Shown piece after piece: positions 50,920 to 60,270 of a DNA stretch of 64,000 bases (its first letter is position 1; every line of letters begins with the position of its first letter). Made by a program: the position numbers and the translations under genes. The notes below the pieces were generated by a model, which did no database searches, had not been told where the DNA came from, and saw only the letters and a program-made list of their open reading frames with translations. Location: the NCBI GenBank assembly GCA_964513205.1, contig CAZELP010000007.1, forward strand, positions 18,794 through 82,793, written 5' to 3'. Origin of the DNA: JAGVJT01 sp964513205. Its GTDB lineage: Bacteria > Pseudomonadota > Gammaproteobacteria > Legionellales > Legionellaceae.

Positions 50920-52694
50920 GCCTCTCAACTTTCTGTATTTATGTCCTACTTTCTTTTTTGGGAACGTCAAGTTACGCTTCCAAAGCTTATTTAGATCGTT
51001 TTACACAATACCTCAACTGGAGTCAAAACTTACCCCAAACACCTTCAGCAGACTTTCTTGACTTCATTCGTGAAACTAAGCCGTTGAGTATTAAATTACG
51101 TGAAAAATGGCTTTATGATCTGGCTCAACGCAATGATTGGCACAACTATATCCTTTATTACCAACCCTCTTCAGATTTAAGCTTGCAATGTTACCAACAA
51201 TTTGCACTCTATCAGGAAGGACAACAACAAAAAGCCATTCAAAACGCCAAAAAACTCTGGCTCACCGGGCAATCACGCCCACCCGCATGTGATAAGTTGT
51301 TTACTCAACTTTTAAATGACAAAATTATTGATGCACAATTGATGGAAACACGCGTAAAACTTGCTTTGGCCGAAAGCAATATTGGTCTTGCCAATTATTT
51401 ATTAAATAAAAATGACAAAGAATCAGCAAGCAAACTTGAAACAATTCAACGCACACCTAAAAAAATACAACAACTCAAATCGGGACATTTAGACGCAGAA
51501 TTTTATCTGTATGGCATGAAACGTATTTTACAAAAAAATATAGATAATGCGCATCTGCTCTGGCAGCAGGCCAAAACAAGAGGATTGCTGAATGACACAC
51601 AACAACAGCAATTATTGACACAAATCGCATTATATAAATCGGCACGAAACAAAAACGATGCAGAGACCTGGCTTTCAAGAATCAAACAAGAATTCATGAC
51701 CGAACCACTGCTCGAATGGAAAATTCGATTTGCATTAAAAAAACATAAGTGGAGTCAAGTCGAACAATTGATACGACAACTGCCACATCAAAATGAACCC
51801 ATTTGGCAGTATTGGTCTGCTCGCGCAAAAGAAGCATTAGGACATACAACAGAAGCCACACAACTCTACAAAAAACTTGCAGAATCTCGAAATTATTATG
51901 GATTTCTTTCTAGTACCAGACTACATCAACCTCTGCAATTTTCAGAAGAAAAGCTCAACTTAAATGCGAGCACTCTCAGCGTTTATAAACCCGTCACCGA
52001 TCAATTGAAAACACTTTACGAAAGCAAGCAAATATTACCTGCATCAAGACTCGCAAACGATTTTGCAAGCGAATTACCCAAAGAAGAAAAAAGTGCGTTT
52101 GTTTATTGGTTAGCAAATGACTTAAAATGGGTGGGAAAGTCAGTTTATCTAAGCAACGACGAAGCATTAATCAACCAACTTGAATTGCGCTTTCCTTTGG
52201 CTTATCGCAATGAGGTATCTGCTCAAAGCAAACGTTACCATGTGCCTGAAGCGCTTATTTACGCAATTATCCGTCAAGAAAGCGCTTTTAGAGAAGATGC
52301 GCTGTCTTATGCCGGCGCCCACGGATTGATGCAGCTGATGCCTAAAACTGCCAGCTGGATCTCAAAAATACATCACATCACGTACCAACATCAGCAGCAG
52401 CTATTTTCTTTGAGTAAAAATATACAATTAGGAGTGGCGTATCTTGCGCATCTTTCCAAACACTACAACAATCAACTTTTGCTCACTGTTGCGGCATACA
52501 ACGCAGGCCCAACTCAAGTTCGAGCCTGGTTGAGATCTTACCCGCTTGAAGAAGCCGATATTTGGGTCGAATTGATTCCGTTTTATGAAACACGAAACTA
52601 CATCAAGAGTGTCATGTCTTATTATGCCGTCTATCAATTCGAGCTAAAGGAAAAACCCCAACTAAACGCGTTTATGACACCTTATAAGGATTAA
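50907..52694 (+). CDS. slt: soluble lytic murein transglycosylase
   Basis: Periplasmic peptidoglycan-cleaving enzyme of the Slt70 type. A signal peptide (STFCIYVLLSFLGTSSYAS) is followed by the long superhelical U- and L-domains (about 30-420) built of helical hairpins, and the C-terminal lysozyme-like domain with the catalytic Glu in IIRQESAFREDALSYAGAHGLMQLMP (Glu about residue 455), then LLTVAAYNAGPTQV. 595 residues, slightly shorter than E. coli Slt (645). Start ATG at 50907 inside the rpe 3' end. Its last 23 bp overlap the convergent fabY gene. Confidence 0.93.
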   Translation: MRFISLSTFCIYVLLSFLGTSSYASKAYLDRFTQYLNWSQNLPQTPSADFLDFIRETKPLSIKLREKWLYDLAQRNDWHNYILYYQPSSDLSLQCYQQFALYQEGQQQKAIQNAKKLWLTGQSRPPACDKLFTQLLNDKIIDAQLMETRVKLALAESNIGLANYLLNKNDKESASKLETIQRTPKKIQQLKSGHLDAEFYLYGMKRILQKNIDNAHLLWQQAKTRGLLNDTQQQQLLTQIALYKSARNKNDAETWLSRIKQEFMTEPLLEWKIRFALKKHKWSQVEQLIRQLPHQNEPIWQYWSARAKEALGHTTEATQLYKKLAESRNYYGFLSSTRLHQPLQFSEEKLNLNASTLSVYKPVTDQLKTLYESKQILPASRLANDFASELPKEEKSAFVYWLANDLKWVGKSVYLSNDEALINQLELRFPLAYRNEVSAQSKRYHVPEALIYAIIRQESAFREDALSYAGAHGLMQLMPKTASWISKIHHITYQHQQQLFSLSKNIQLGVAYLAHLSKHYNNQLLLTVAAYNAGPTQVRAWLRSYPLEEADIWVELIPFYETRNYIKSVMSYYAVYQFELKEKPQLNAFMTPYKD

Positions 52695-54507
52695 CTCGAG
52701 GTAACTCGATTGAAACATCAAACTCAGAAAGCTGAATAAATTCAGGGGTGATTTTGACATCGTCTTGAGTCATGACATTTTCACCAAATGAATAGACAAT
52801 TCTTTCATGACCAGAGCATGCTGATTCATCAAAAGCGCGTGCATTTTCATCCGTTTTTTCCAGTTTATGTTGATAATTTGCTTTTTCCTCACGAGAGAGG
52901 CGCTGATTGATCAGATTAAATGCTTCTGTTGGAGATAAAATAACCGCACTTGCATTGTTTCCACCAAAACCTTTCGAATTCAAAATAGCCGCGCCTAATT
53001 GCACTGCATCGACCTCAACATGATCAAGTAAAATGGAAAGATTACTGTGATAGACATCTTCCGCAATATGGTCGACCGTTTTGATGCCAGGCAACCATCC
53101 ATGTGCCCATACGCCCAAACTTGTGGCTAACTGATCACCCGCCGCTACCGCAACTGAATGCCCAAGATAAGATTTAACAGCTGTCACCGGCCAATGTTTA
53201 ATCGCAAATGTTTTTGCAACTTCATTTAGAATATGACTTTCTGTTGTTCTATTTTGTGGCGTACCTGTGCCATGTGCTTGAACGTAGGTCTTTTGTAAAC
53301 CATCTTCTCCCAAAATCGCTTTTGTTAATGCCGCCGCTTTGGCCATTGTCACATAATTACCAATACCAGGCCCGGCTATCGATTTTTTATTTCCATCTGC
53401 ATGTGCAAAAACATCAGCAACAGCGCCATAAATACGAGCGCCCATTTCAATGGCGAGAGCATCATCCATTAAAATAAAAAACTGAGAAGCTTCTGCAAGC
53501 GTAAATCCAGCGTTGGTAGAAAAAGGACGACAAGCACGGCGATGATCTGCGGTTGTACGATGATCCATCTGACATAATTGCTCATCAGTTGCCAATGCCC
53601 CCATAACCCGAAACCCTTCGATAATTTCAGGAACAACAGGCGCTTCAGCCCCTCCTACGACAACAACTCGTGAGCGACCTGATTGAATATCTTGCACACC
53701 CAATTTTAAATTATATAAAAATGTTGCACATGCGCCCACATTATGCCCCGTTGCACCAACACTATTGATGATATAGCTGTTGATAAAATCAGCTGGCATT
53801 TCCGCTAAAGAGAGCGCCATCATTTTTGAATTCACTCGATTTCCGATCAAATGCTGGCCAACCACACCACCCAACGAGTACTCATCAACCTGAGACAGTG
53901 CACTTCCTGCATAAACAGATATTTGATCCGGACGAATGTGTTTCAGCAATGTAGACCACTCAAATCCCAAAGAATTAAGTGCATCAGACATCCCGTAGAC
54001 AGTTAATTTTAGTCCTCTAGGATGATGATGAGCATTGTAAAGCTTATCTAAATCAAAGCCATGAGGGATCATACCCGCACTGGAAACGCCCAAAGGAAGT
54101 CTATCTGGCAAAAGCATTTCAAGTGGATTTTTCAGCACCAAATTCAGATCATGGTCTTCTGTCGGTTGAATATCAAAATGAGACAGCAACTCTTGCGATA
54201 GTTTTGATTTTTTTGCAGTGCAATGCATGTTCGAGTCGACTTTAACACGATGATGATACAACACTTTCTCTGGATCAAAGTGATCGATTCGACGAACTAA
54301 CGTTCCCTCTTGAATGCATTTTAAAAGTTCAGGTGTTAAACCATGTTCACAAGATAACTGCATGCGGTTCGCCAGATCAAACCACGTGGACTCCAATTGT
54401 TTGTTTCCTAAAACATCATGCACCATGCGCTTGTAACTGTGAAACCCTGAGGTACGCCCTGCCGCGTTCATCCCACCCATACCAACAATAACGGGTAATT
54501 TTATCAT
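52672..54507 (-). CDS. fabY: beta-ketoacyl-ACP synthase FabY-like
   Basis: A long (611-residue) ketoacyl synthase related to Pseudomonas FabY, which starts fatty acid synthesis by condensing acetyl-CoA with malonyl-ACP. The FabY-type N-terminus LPVIVGMGGMNAAGR and an extra 150-residue N-terminal region precede the thiolase core. The Cys-His-His active site is intact: GACATFLYN, VQAHGTGTPQNR and VKSYLGHSVAVAAGD. A C-terminal extension of about 75 residues follows KGFGGNNAS. The ATG follows TTAGGAATAAAG. It is in an operon behind a thioesterase gene. No fabH is in the window, consistent with (but not proving) FabY being the initiating enzyme. Confidence 0.85.
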   Translation of the reverse strand: MIKLPVIVGMGGMNAAGRTSGFHSYKRMVHDVLGNKQLESTWFDLANRMQLSCEHGLTPELLKCIQEGTLVRRIDHFDPEKVLYHHRVKVDSNMHCTAKKSKLSQELLSHFDIQPTEDHDLNLVLKNPLEMLLPDRLPLGVSSAGMIPHGFDLDKLYNAHHHPRGLKLTVYGMSDALNSLGFEWSTLLKHIRPDQISVYAGSALSQVDEYSLGGVVGQHLIGNRVNSKMMALSLAEMPADFINSYIINSVGATGHNVGACATFLYNLKLGVQDIQSGRSRVVVVGGAEAPVVPEIIEGFRVMGALATDEQLCQMDHRTTADHRRACRPFSTNAGFTLAEASQFFILMDDALAIEMGARIYGAVADVFAHADGNKKSIAGPGIGNYVTMAKAAALTKAILGEDGLQKTYVQAHGTGTPQNRTTESHILNEVAKTFAIKHWPVTAVKSYLGHSVAVAAGDQLATSLGVWAHGWLPGIKTVDHIAEDVYHSNLSILLDHVEVDAVQLGAAILNSKGFGGNNASAVILSPTEAFNLINQRLSREEKANYQHKLEKTDENARAFDESACSGHERIVYSFGENVMTQDDVKITPEFIQLSEFDVSIELPRVNPYKVS

Positions 54508-54515
54508 CTTTATTC

Positions 54516-54938
54516 CTAAATCAAATTATCAGACACACCAAGTGCTAAAAGCCAATCTTGAGTTGGCATAATTAATTTGCGTGCCTGAATATCAAATAAA
54601 CCAAAAATAAGCTGTGCTTCTGTACAAATAGTATTGGACTCATCAAAAATAGTTTGTTTTAACGTTCCAATTTTTTTTTCATAAGATAACAATTGAGAGT
54701 CAATTCGTACAGATTGACGCAAACGAATTTCTTTTAAGAAGCGAATTTGAATTTCTAAAACAACAGGACCAACACCTGTGGCATGCACCACATCTAATCC
54801 AAATCCTTTGGCTGTAATGAATTCCCAACGCGCTTCTTCTAAAATTTCAAGATAAGTCGCATGATTGACATGTCCAAAAAAATCTAAGTGATGTTCTCTT
54901 ATGAGGAGAGGATAATGATGTATCTCGAAATTTGACAC
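54516..54938 (-). CDS. hotdog-fold acyl-CoA/ACP thioesterase (4HBT/YbgC family)
   Basis: About 140 residues. The 4HBT catalytic region is IREHHLDFFGHVNHATYLEILEEARWEF, with the Asp of the YbgC active site and the central helix. Later strands are VVLEIQIRFLKEIRL and LKQTIFDESN. It hydrolyses acyl thioesters; the chain length is unknown. It is 8 bp upstream of fabY on the same strand, so a role linked to acyl-ACP handling is likely. In many bacteria ybgC heads the tol operon; the tol operon here lacks it, so this gene might also serve that role. Confidence 0.85.
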   Translation of the reverse strand: MSNFEIHHYPLLIREHHLDFFGHVNHATYLEILEEARWEFITAKGFGLDVVHATGVGPVVLEIQIRFLKEIRLRQSVRIDSQLLSYEKKIGTLKQTIFDESNTICTEAQLIFGLFDIQARKLIMPTQDWLLALGVSDNLI

Positions 54939-55140
54939 AAAAGCTCCTTGTACTCAACAACAATGGATCACATGATACCACTCCTGCGAATGAAGGTCAC
55001 ACTCTATCAGAGCAAGAATGATAAAACACTAGATCCCATATGGGATTTTCCCCACCGCACGAGACCTATTGACGATTACTTTTTTATGATAAAAAATCAT
55101 CTGAACAGTAGGAAATTTATTGGGTATTCAGGCCATCATC

Positions 55141-55857
55141 ATGAAAGAAAAAGAACATCTGTTAAAATTTACCATGCATCAACAACCCGATGGCGTCTCT
55201 TGTGGTCCAACTTGCTTAAATGCTATCTATCAATATTGGGGAAATCAGGGCGAGCTCCAACACATTCGACATGAGATTGATTATACCGAAACAGGAGGAA
55301 CACTGGCTGTCCTGTTAGGAAAACATGCACTTAAACAAGGATTTAAAGCCAAATTACAAAGCGTTAATATTGAAATTGTGGATCCAACTTGGTTCGCTTT
55401 TGAACGAGATATATTAATGGGTAAACTGCTTACACAATTGGCTCACACGTCTGATTTAAAAAAACGCAAAACCACTCAAGCTTATTTCGATTTCCTCGAG
55501 CTGGGTGGGGAAATACAATTCTTTAATTTGACTTTCGAATTCATTCAACAGGCGATTGAGCAGGGAGTCCCTATTCTAAGTGGAGTCTGTGCGACATGGC
55601 TTTATCAAAATATGCGAGACTATACTGATGGTGATAATCGTGTCGTTTACGATGAATGGCTCGGCAAACCCACGGGACATTTCGTTGTCATCTATGGTTA
55701 TGAGCCTCAAAAGCAGCTACTTTATATAGCCGACCCATATCTCCCTCATCCATTGTCAAACAGTCATCATTACACCATATCATTCTCTCATTGGTTACAC
55801 GCCCATCTACTGGGCATTATGTCACATGATGCCGAACTGCTTATGATTAAAAAGTAA
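55141..55857 (+). CDS. C39-like cysteine peptidase family protein
   Basis: About 238 residues. Papain-like C39 features: GVSCGPTCLNAIYQYWG with the nucleophilic Cys near the N-terminus (about residue 23), GHFVVIYGYE with the His (about 179), and IADPYLP with the Asp. The conserved Gln before the Cys is in HQQPDG. No signal peptide or membrane segment is present, so it is a cytoplasmic or secreted stand-alone peptidase-fold protein and not part of an ABC exporter. ATG at 55141 is the default; a TTG at 55120 with AGGA six bases upstream is a serious alternative and adds seven residues. It stands alone between divergent thioesterase and convergent-free neighbours. Confidence 0.8.
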   Translation: MKEKEHLLKFTMHQQPDGVSCGPTCLNAIYQYWGNQGELQHIRHEIDYTETGGTLAVLLGKHALKQGFKAKLQSVNIEIVDPTWFAFERDILMGKLLTQLAHTSDLKKRKTTQAYFDFLELGGEIQFFNLTFEFIQQAIEQGVPILSGVCATWLYQNMRDYTDGDNRVVYDEWLGKPTGHFVVIYGYEPQKQLLYIADPYLPHPLSNSHHYTISFSHWLHAHLLGIMSHDAELLMIKK

Positions 55858-55888
55858 TTCATCTATAAAAATAAAAAAAGTTTCGTTC

Positions 55889-55917
55889 TTGAACTAAAAA
55901 AAAAAATAAAATATGCT
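55889..55917 (+). promoter_or_regulatory. promoter of SPOR-barrel gene
   Basis: TTGAAC (55889-55894) and TATGCT (55912-55917) with a 17-bp, almost pure A/T spacer, 42 bp before the ATG. Confidence 0.55.
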
Positions 55918-55959
55918 TTCTGAATAGGACTCTTCACACAAAGCAAATAAGGATATTAA

Positions 55960-57066
55960 ATGCGAGGGATCAATAATCGTATTCTCATGGTTTCCGCATT
56001 GATTTTTACACAATCGAGCGCTTTCTCTGCAAGCAAAACTTTCTACGACCTCGAACGTGCCACTCATTTTGAAAATCCTGAAAAAGGCAATTATTTCATT
56101 CAGATGGGCAATTTTTCAAAACAAATGAACGCATTGGATTTTGAGCGACGAATTCGTGAGAAAGTTGATTTTCCTGTCGCCATTCATCGTACCAATGAAC
56201 ATTTTATTGTCATCGTCGGGCCAATGAAAAATGCCGAAGATGTACGCAAAGCCGCTCAAGAATTGCAACGCACTCAAACATATGCAGAACGACCCAAAAC
56301 CACATACCGTATCCACACAAAACCTAAGCACAGCAAATACGATGAAATTAAAATGGGTAAAGCTCAAACTCCCTGGTTCGTTGGTATTGGACCTGGCGTG
56401 CAACAACTGAATGTCATCAATCCAATTTATGTGTCGAACGGCTCTAATTTCTCTCGCCCTTATAACAACGATAAATTCTCTACAGCAACAAATACACAAG
56501 CCGTCATTGCGGCTGAAGTAGGATACACTTGGAAAAATACGGGAGAATGGTTTTCTGCTGGACACCAGTGGTTTCCTAGCTATACACTCAGTTTTTATTA
56601 CAACCATTTATTTCAAACGGATATTGGCGATCAAATTCAACAATATTCTATTCCTGCTTTTACAAACTATCAGTACACCTGGAAAGTTTCTGCTGATGTC
56701 TTATTGGTTGTGGCAAAATTGAATTTGATTGAATACGAACAATTTAGTCCCTTTATCCAAGTTGGATTAGGCGGCTCTTTAAACAATGCCAGCCAATACA
56801 GCGAAACTGCCTATCAAAACGTCACGGCTCGAGTCAATCCGGCTTTTGCCGATTATACCGTTGGTGCATTTGCTTATGATTTGGGTGCCGGTATCGATTG
56901 GCAATTCCATCCTCATTTTAGTTTATCTTTGCTTTATCAATTCCAAAATTTAGGCTCAATCCAATCGGGACAAGGCGCATCAACTTGGCAAGGAGACAAC
57001 CTCCGTTCAGACACATATCAAACGAATCTTGCGCTCTTGAAACTTGATTATCATTTTTCACTTTGA
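55960..57066 (+). CDS. SPOR-domain protein fused to an outer membrane beta-barrel
   Basis: About 368 residues. A signal peptide (NRILMVSALIFTQSSAFSAS) is followed by a SPOR domain (about 45-115: NYFIQMGNFSKQMNALDFERRI, PVAIHRTNEHFIVIVGPMKNAEDVRKAAQEL), a fold that binds septal, denuded peptidoglycan. A charged linker leads to a barrel from about 138 (WFVGIGPGVQQL) with typical strands (AVIAAEVGYTWKN; YTLSFYYNHLF; FSPFIQVGLGGSLN; FSLSLLYQFQN) and an end in LLKLDYHFSL. The C-terminal Phe-x-Leu suits BAM insertion. The ribosome site AAGGA is well placed. The arrangement suggests a link between outer membrane and cell wall. Confidence 0.82.
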   Translation: MRGINNRILMVSALIFTQSSAFSASKTFYDLERATHFENPEKGNYFIQMGNFSKQMNALDFERRIREKVDFPVAIHRTNEHFIVIVGPMKNAEDVRKAAQELQRTQTYAERPKTTYRIHTKPKHSKYDEIKMGKAQTPWFVGIGPGVQQLNVINPIYVSNGSNFSRPYNNDKFSTATNTQAVIAAEVGYTWKNTGEWFSAGHQWFPSYTLSFYYNHLFQTDIGDQIQQYSIPAFTNYQYTWKVSADVLLVVAKLNLIEYEQFSPFIQVGLGGSLNNASQYSETAYQNVTARVNPAFADYTVGAFAYDLGAGIDWQFHPHFSLSLLYQFQNLGSIQSGQGASTWQGDNLRSDTYQTNLALLKLDYHFSL

Positions 57067-57090
57067 CTTCACTGAAAATATGCGTATTCT
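57063..57090 (+). promoter_or_regulatory. pdhABC promoter
   Basis: TTGACT (57063-57068, overlapping the upstream stop codon) and TATTCT (57085-57090) with a 16-bp spacer, about 22 bp before the TTG start of pdhA. Confidence 0.55.
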
Positions 57091-57111
57091 ATTCGGACGA
57101 TAGGACAACCA

Positions 57112-58197
57112 TTGGGAAAAACTGTGCTTACTACCGTCGCGCGATTCGAAATTCAATATACCCAATTTTTAGACGAAAAAGGAGAATGCAAAGGAGCTTT
57201 GCCGCCTTTTGCTGAAGATAAATCTACCCTTTTAAACTTATACCGCACCATGGTTCAAACGCGAGCTTTTGATAAGAAGGCCATTGCGCTTCAACGCACT
57301 GGAAAAATGGGGACATATGCGCCCATCACCGGTCAAGAAGCCATCTCAACTGCCATAGGCCATGCCATGCAGACGCAGGATGTTTTTGTTCCATATTACC
57401 GAGATTATGCGGCGCAGTTTCAGCGCGGTGTCAAAATGTCTGACATCTTTAGTTATTGGGGAGGCGATGAGCGCGGTAGTCAATTTGAAAACTGTACTCA
57501 TGACTTCCCTATCGCTGTTCCTATTGCGTCACAATGTCTGCATGCCGCCGGCATTGGATTTGCTTTTCAATATCGAAAAGAGGCACGTGTTGCGGTCGTG
57601 TGCATTGGCGATGGGGGCACGTCAGAAGGCGATTTCTACGAAGCAATTAATGTCGCGGGCTGCTGGAAACTTCCTGTAGTATTTATCGTCAACAACAACC
57701 AATGGGCAATCTCTGTCAACATCAAAAAACAAACCGCAACCGAAACAATTGCACAAAAAGCAATTGCAGCAGGATTTGAGGGGATACAAATTGATGGCAA
57801 TGATATTCTTGCAACACGACATTCTATTGGCGAAGCCATAGAACGTGCACGAAAAGGACTGGGGCCAACGCTCATAGAAGCCCTAACTTATCGTCTATCT
57901 GATCACACAACAGCAGATGACGCCACGCGCTATCAACCCAAGCATGAGGTAGAAGAAGCGCTTTTACGAGAACCCATTACACGTTTTAAAACTTTTCTAA
58001 TACAACAGGGATATTGGTCTCAACAAGAAGACGAAGCGCTCCATCTCGAAATAAATGAAACAATACAACGCGAAGTGGAACTTTATCTCAACAAAAAACC
58101 ACAACCTGTCACCGCTATTTTTGATTATCATTACGCAACATTGCCCGATTATTTAATCGAACAACGCGCTACTGCATTGGAGGAAGCAAATGCCTGA
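57112..58197 (+). CDS. pdhA: pyruvate/2-oxoacid dehydrogenase E1 alpha subunit
   Basis: TPP-dependent decarboxylating subunit of an alpha2beta2-type 2-oxoacid dehydrogenase. The TPP motif GDGGTSEGDFYEAINVAGCWKLP-NN is complete (about 163-190), with PYYRDYAAQ and DHTTADDATRYQP (phosphorylation-loop region) also present. The start is TTG at 57112 with AGGA six bases upstream; no ATG is closer. 361 residues is normal. It overlaps pdhB by 8 bp. The pattern matches the Coxiella pdhABC locus. The branched-chain versus pyruvate preference cannot be settled from motifs. Confidence 0.88.
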   Translation: MGKTVLTTVARFEIQYTQFLDEKGECKGALPPFAEDKSTLLNLYRTMVQTRAFDKKAIALQRTGKMGTYAPITGQEAISTAIGHAMQTQDVFVPYYRDYAAQFQRGVKMSDIFSYWGGDERGSQFENCTHDFPIAVPIASQCLHAAGIGFAFQYRKEARVAVVCIGDGGTSEGDFYEAINVAGCWKLPVVFIVNNNQWAISVNIKKQTATETIAQKAIAAGFEGIQIDGNDILATRHSIGEAIERARKGLGPTLIEALTYRLSDHTTADDATRYQPKHEVEEALLREPITRFKTFLIQQGYWSQQEDEALHLEINETIQREVELYLNKKPQPVTAIFDYHYATLPDYLIEQRATALEEANA

Positions 58198-59167
58198 AAT
58201 CACCTTAGTTGAAGCGGTTACGCAAGCATTGGCTTATGAATTAGATCACGATGAAAATGTCGTTGTTTTTGGTGAGGATGTGGGTCAAAATGGCGGTGTT
58301 TTTCGTGCAACAGTCGGTTTACAAGAGCGATTTGGCGAGCGTCGTGTGTTTGACACACCTTTGGCAGAATCAATGATTGGTGGCCTTGCCGTTGGCATGT
58401 CCACTCAAGGGTTGAAACCTGTTGCCGAATTTCAATTTATGGGATTCATTTATCCTGCAATGAATCAAATTGTTTCACACGCAGCCCGCATGCGTAATCG
58501 AACACGAGGACGTCTGCATTGCCCAATCGTATTTAGAGCTCCATTTGGAGGCGGAATACGTGCGCCAGAACATCACTCAGAAAGTACAGAAGCGCTTTTT
58601 GCGCATATTCCAGGCCTTCAAGTGGTCATTCCATCCTCTCCCAAACGCGCTTATGGACTTTTATTGGCGGCCATTCGAAATCCGGATCCTGTTATTTTTT
58701 TAGAGCCGAAGCGTATTTACCGCTTAGTGAAGCAGCCTGTAGAAGACGATGGGGCGGCCCTGCCTTTAGGGCAATGCTTTGTTTTACAAGAAGGTCACGA
58801 TCTGACCCTTGTCAGTTGGGGTGCAAGTATCCACGAAACACTTCAGGCAGCGAAACAACTAGAGAACGAAACGAATCTTTCAGTTGAAGTCATTGACGTC
58901 GCCACAATAAAGCCTCTCGATATCGACACGATTCTCAACTCTATCGAAAAAACAGGACGATGCGTCATCGTACATGAAGGCGCGAAAACAGGTGGATTTG
59001 GCGCTGAAATTATGGCTCAAATTATGGAAAATGCATTTGATTTACTAGCCGCACCGGTACAACGAGTGACAGGATATGACACCATCATGCCTTATTTCCA
59101 ACTGGAAAAATTTTATATCCCAAGCGTTACACGCATTAAACAAACAGCTTTAAGCATCATGGAGTAA
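58190..59167 (+). CDS. pdhB: pyruvate/2-oxoacid dehydrogenase E1 beta subunit
   Basis: Partner subunit of the E1 heterotetramer. Transketolase-like pyrimidine domain: VVVFGEDVGQNGGVFRAT, DTPLAESMIGGLAVGMS and AEFQFMGFIYPAMNQI with the catalytic His region APFGGGIRAPEHHSES. The C-terminal domain ends in GYDTIMPYFQLEKFYIPS. 325 residues. GGAGGAAGC precedes the ATG. There is no gap to pdhC (2 bp), so the three genes are one operon. Confidence 0.92.
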   Translation: MPEITLVEAVTQALAYELDHDENVVVFGEDVGQNGGVFRATVGLQERFGERRVFDTPLAESMIGGLAVGMSTQGLKPVAEFQFMGFIYPAMNQIVSHAARMRNRTRGRLHCPIVFRAPFGGGIRAPEHHSESTEALFAHIPGLQVVIPSSPKRAYGLLLAAIRNPDPVIFLEPKRIYRLVKQPVEDDGAALPLGQCFVLQEGHDLTLVSWGASIHETLQAAKQLENETNLSVEVIDVATIKPLDIDTILNSIEKTGRCVIVHEGAKTGGFGAEIMAQIMENAFDLLAAPVQRVTGYDTIMPYFQLEKFYIPSVTRIKQTALSIME

Positions 59168-59169
59168 AC

Positions 59170-60267
59170 ATGGACATTTTTAATCTACCTGATTTAGGCG
59201 AAGGTTTGCCGGATGCCGAAATCCACGAATGGTTTGTCAAAGTTGGAGACGTTGTCGAGGTCGATCAACCTATTGTCGCAATGGAAACAGCCAAGGCCGT
59301 TGTTGAAGTCCCCTCTCCTCAAAAAGGAAAAATAGAGGCGCTTTATGGCCAAGCAGGCGACGTCATCAAAACGGGTTCGCCTTTAATTAAGTTTTTTGCA
59401 GAGACACAACCTCAAGATCAAGGAACGGTTGTTGGTCACCTTGAGCAAATTGAAGACAACACGCCCGATCAATTCACCATCAGAACAGCATCTACTCGCA
59501 GTAAAGCAACACCGGCCATTCGGCTGTTGGCAAAACAATGGGATATTTCGCTTTCATCAGTTGTGGGTCATGGTCCAGGAGGACTTATAACGAAAGCAGA
59601 TTTAGAACAGGCTCGCGCCGAAAAAACACCACTTGCCGAAGGATTTGAACCGCTTCGAGGAGTACGACGAGCCATGCTTCAGAGCATGACCCAATCTCAT
59701 CAAGAAGTTGTTCCTGTGAGTATTTTTGATGAAGCCAATGTCACCAATTGGATTCATCATGGCGACATTACAGTCCGCTTGATTCGAGCAATTTGTGAAG
59801 CCACACAAAAAGAACCTGCATTGAATGCATGGTTTGATAAAATTCATGCGGCAAGAAAATGCTTCGATACACTCAATCTTGGACTTGCCATTGACAGTGA
59901 GGACGGTTTGTTTGTCCCTGTTATAAAAGATGTCAACCAAAAAGATGATGAAACATTAAGAAAAGAAATTAATCGCCTAAAAGACGGTGTAAAAGAACGA
60001 TCATTGTCACCAGAAGAGTTTCAAGACGCGACGATTACATTGTCTAATTTTGGAAAATTTGCAGGTCGACATGCTAGCCCAATCATTGTACCACCAGCGG
60101 TTGCCATTCTTGCTGTTGGACGACTGTTTGAAAAACCCGTGTACGACAATCATGAAATCAAACCAGCCAAAGTGCTGCCTCTTTCTCTCAGCTTTGATCA
60201 CAGAGCAATCACTGGCGGAGAAGCCACTCGATTTTTAGGTATTGTAATCAACCAATTAGAAAAATAA
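59170..60267 (+). CDS. pdhC: 2-oxoacid dehydrogenase E2 (dihydrolipoyl acyltransferase)
   Basis: Core of the complex. A single lipoyl domain with lipoylated Lys42 in METAKAVVEV, a peripheral-subunit-binding domain (about 112-145: ATPAIRLLAKQWDI, GPGGLITKADLE) and the acyltransferase domain (about 160-365). The active-site segment reads SFDHRAITGGEATRF: the His and Arg are kept, but the Asp of the usual HRxxDG is replaced by Thr-Gly. 365 residues is short for an E2 but complete for a one-lipoyl-domain form. The E3 gene is not in the operon. A strong terminator follows. Confidence 0.9.
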   Translation: MDIFNLPDLGEGLPDAEIHEWFVKVGDVVEVDQPIVAMETAKAVVEVPSPQKGKIEALYGQAGDVIKTGSPLIKFFAETQPQDQGTVVGHLEQIEDNTPDQFTIRTASTRSKATPAIRLLAKQWDISLSSVVGHGPGGLITKADLEQARAEKTPLAEGFEPLRGVRRAMLQSMTQSHQEVVPVSIFDEANVTNWIHHGDITVRLIRAICEATQKEPALNAWFDKIHAARKCFDTLNLGLAIDSEDGLFVPVIKDVNQKDDETLRKEINRLKDGVKERSLSPEEFQDATITLSNFGKFAGRHASPIIVPPAVAILAVGRLFEKPVYDNHEIKPAKVLPLSLSFDHRAITGGEATRFLGIVINQLEK

Positions 60268-60270
60268 GGC

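Noticed and set aside
54948..55274. 108-codon plus-strand open frame ahead of the C39-like gene
   Set aside because: Its second half is out of frame with and overlapped by the C39 gene. The first half has no recognisable domain or ribosome site.
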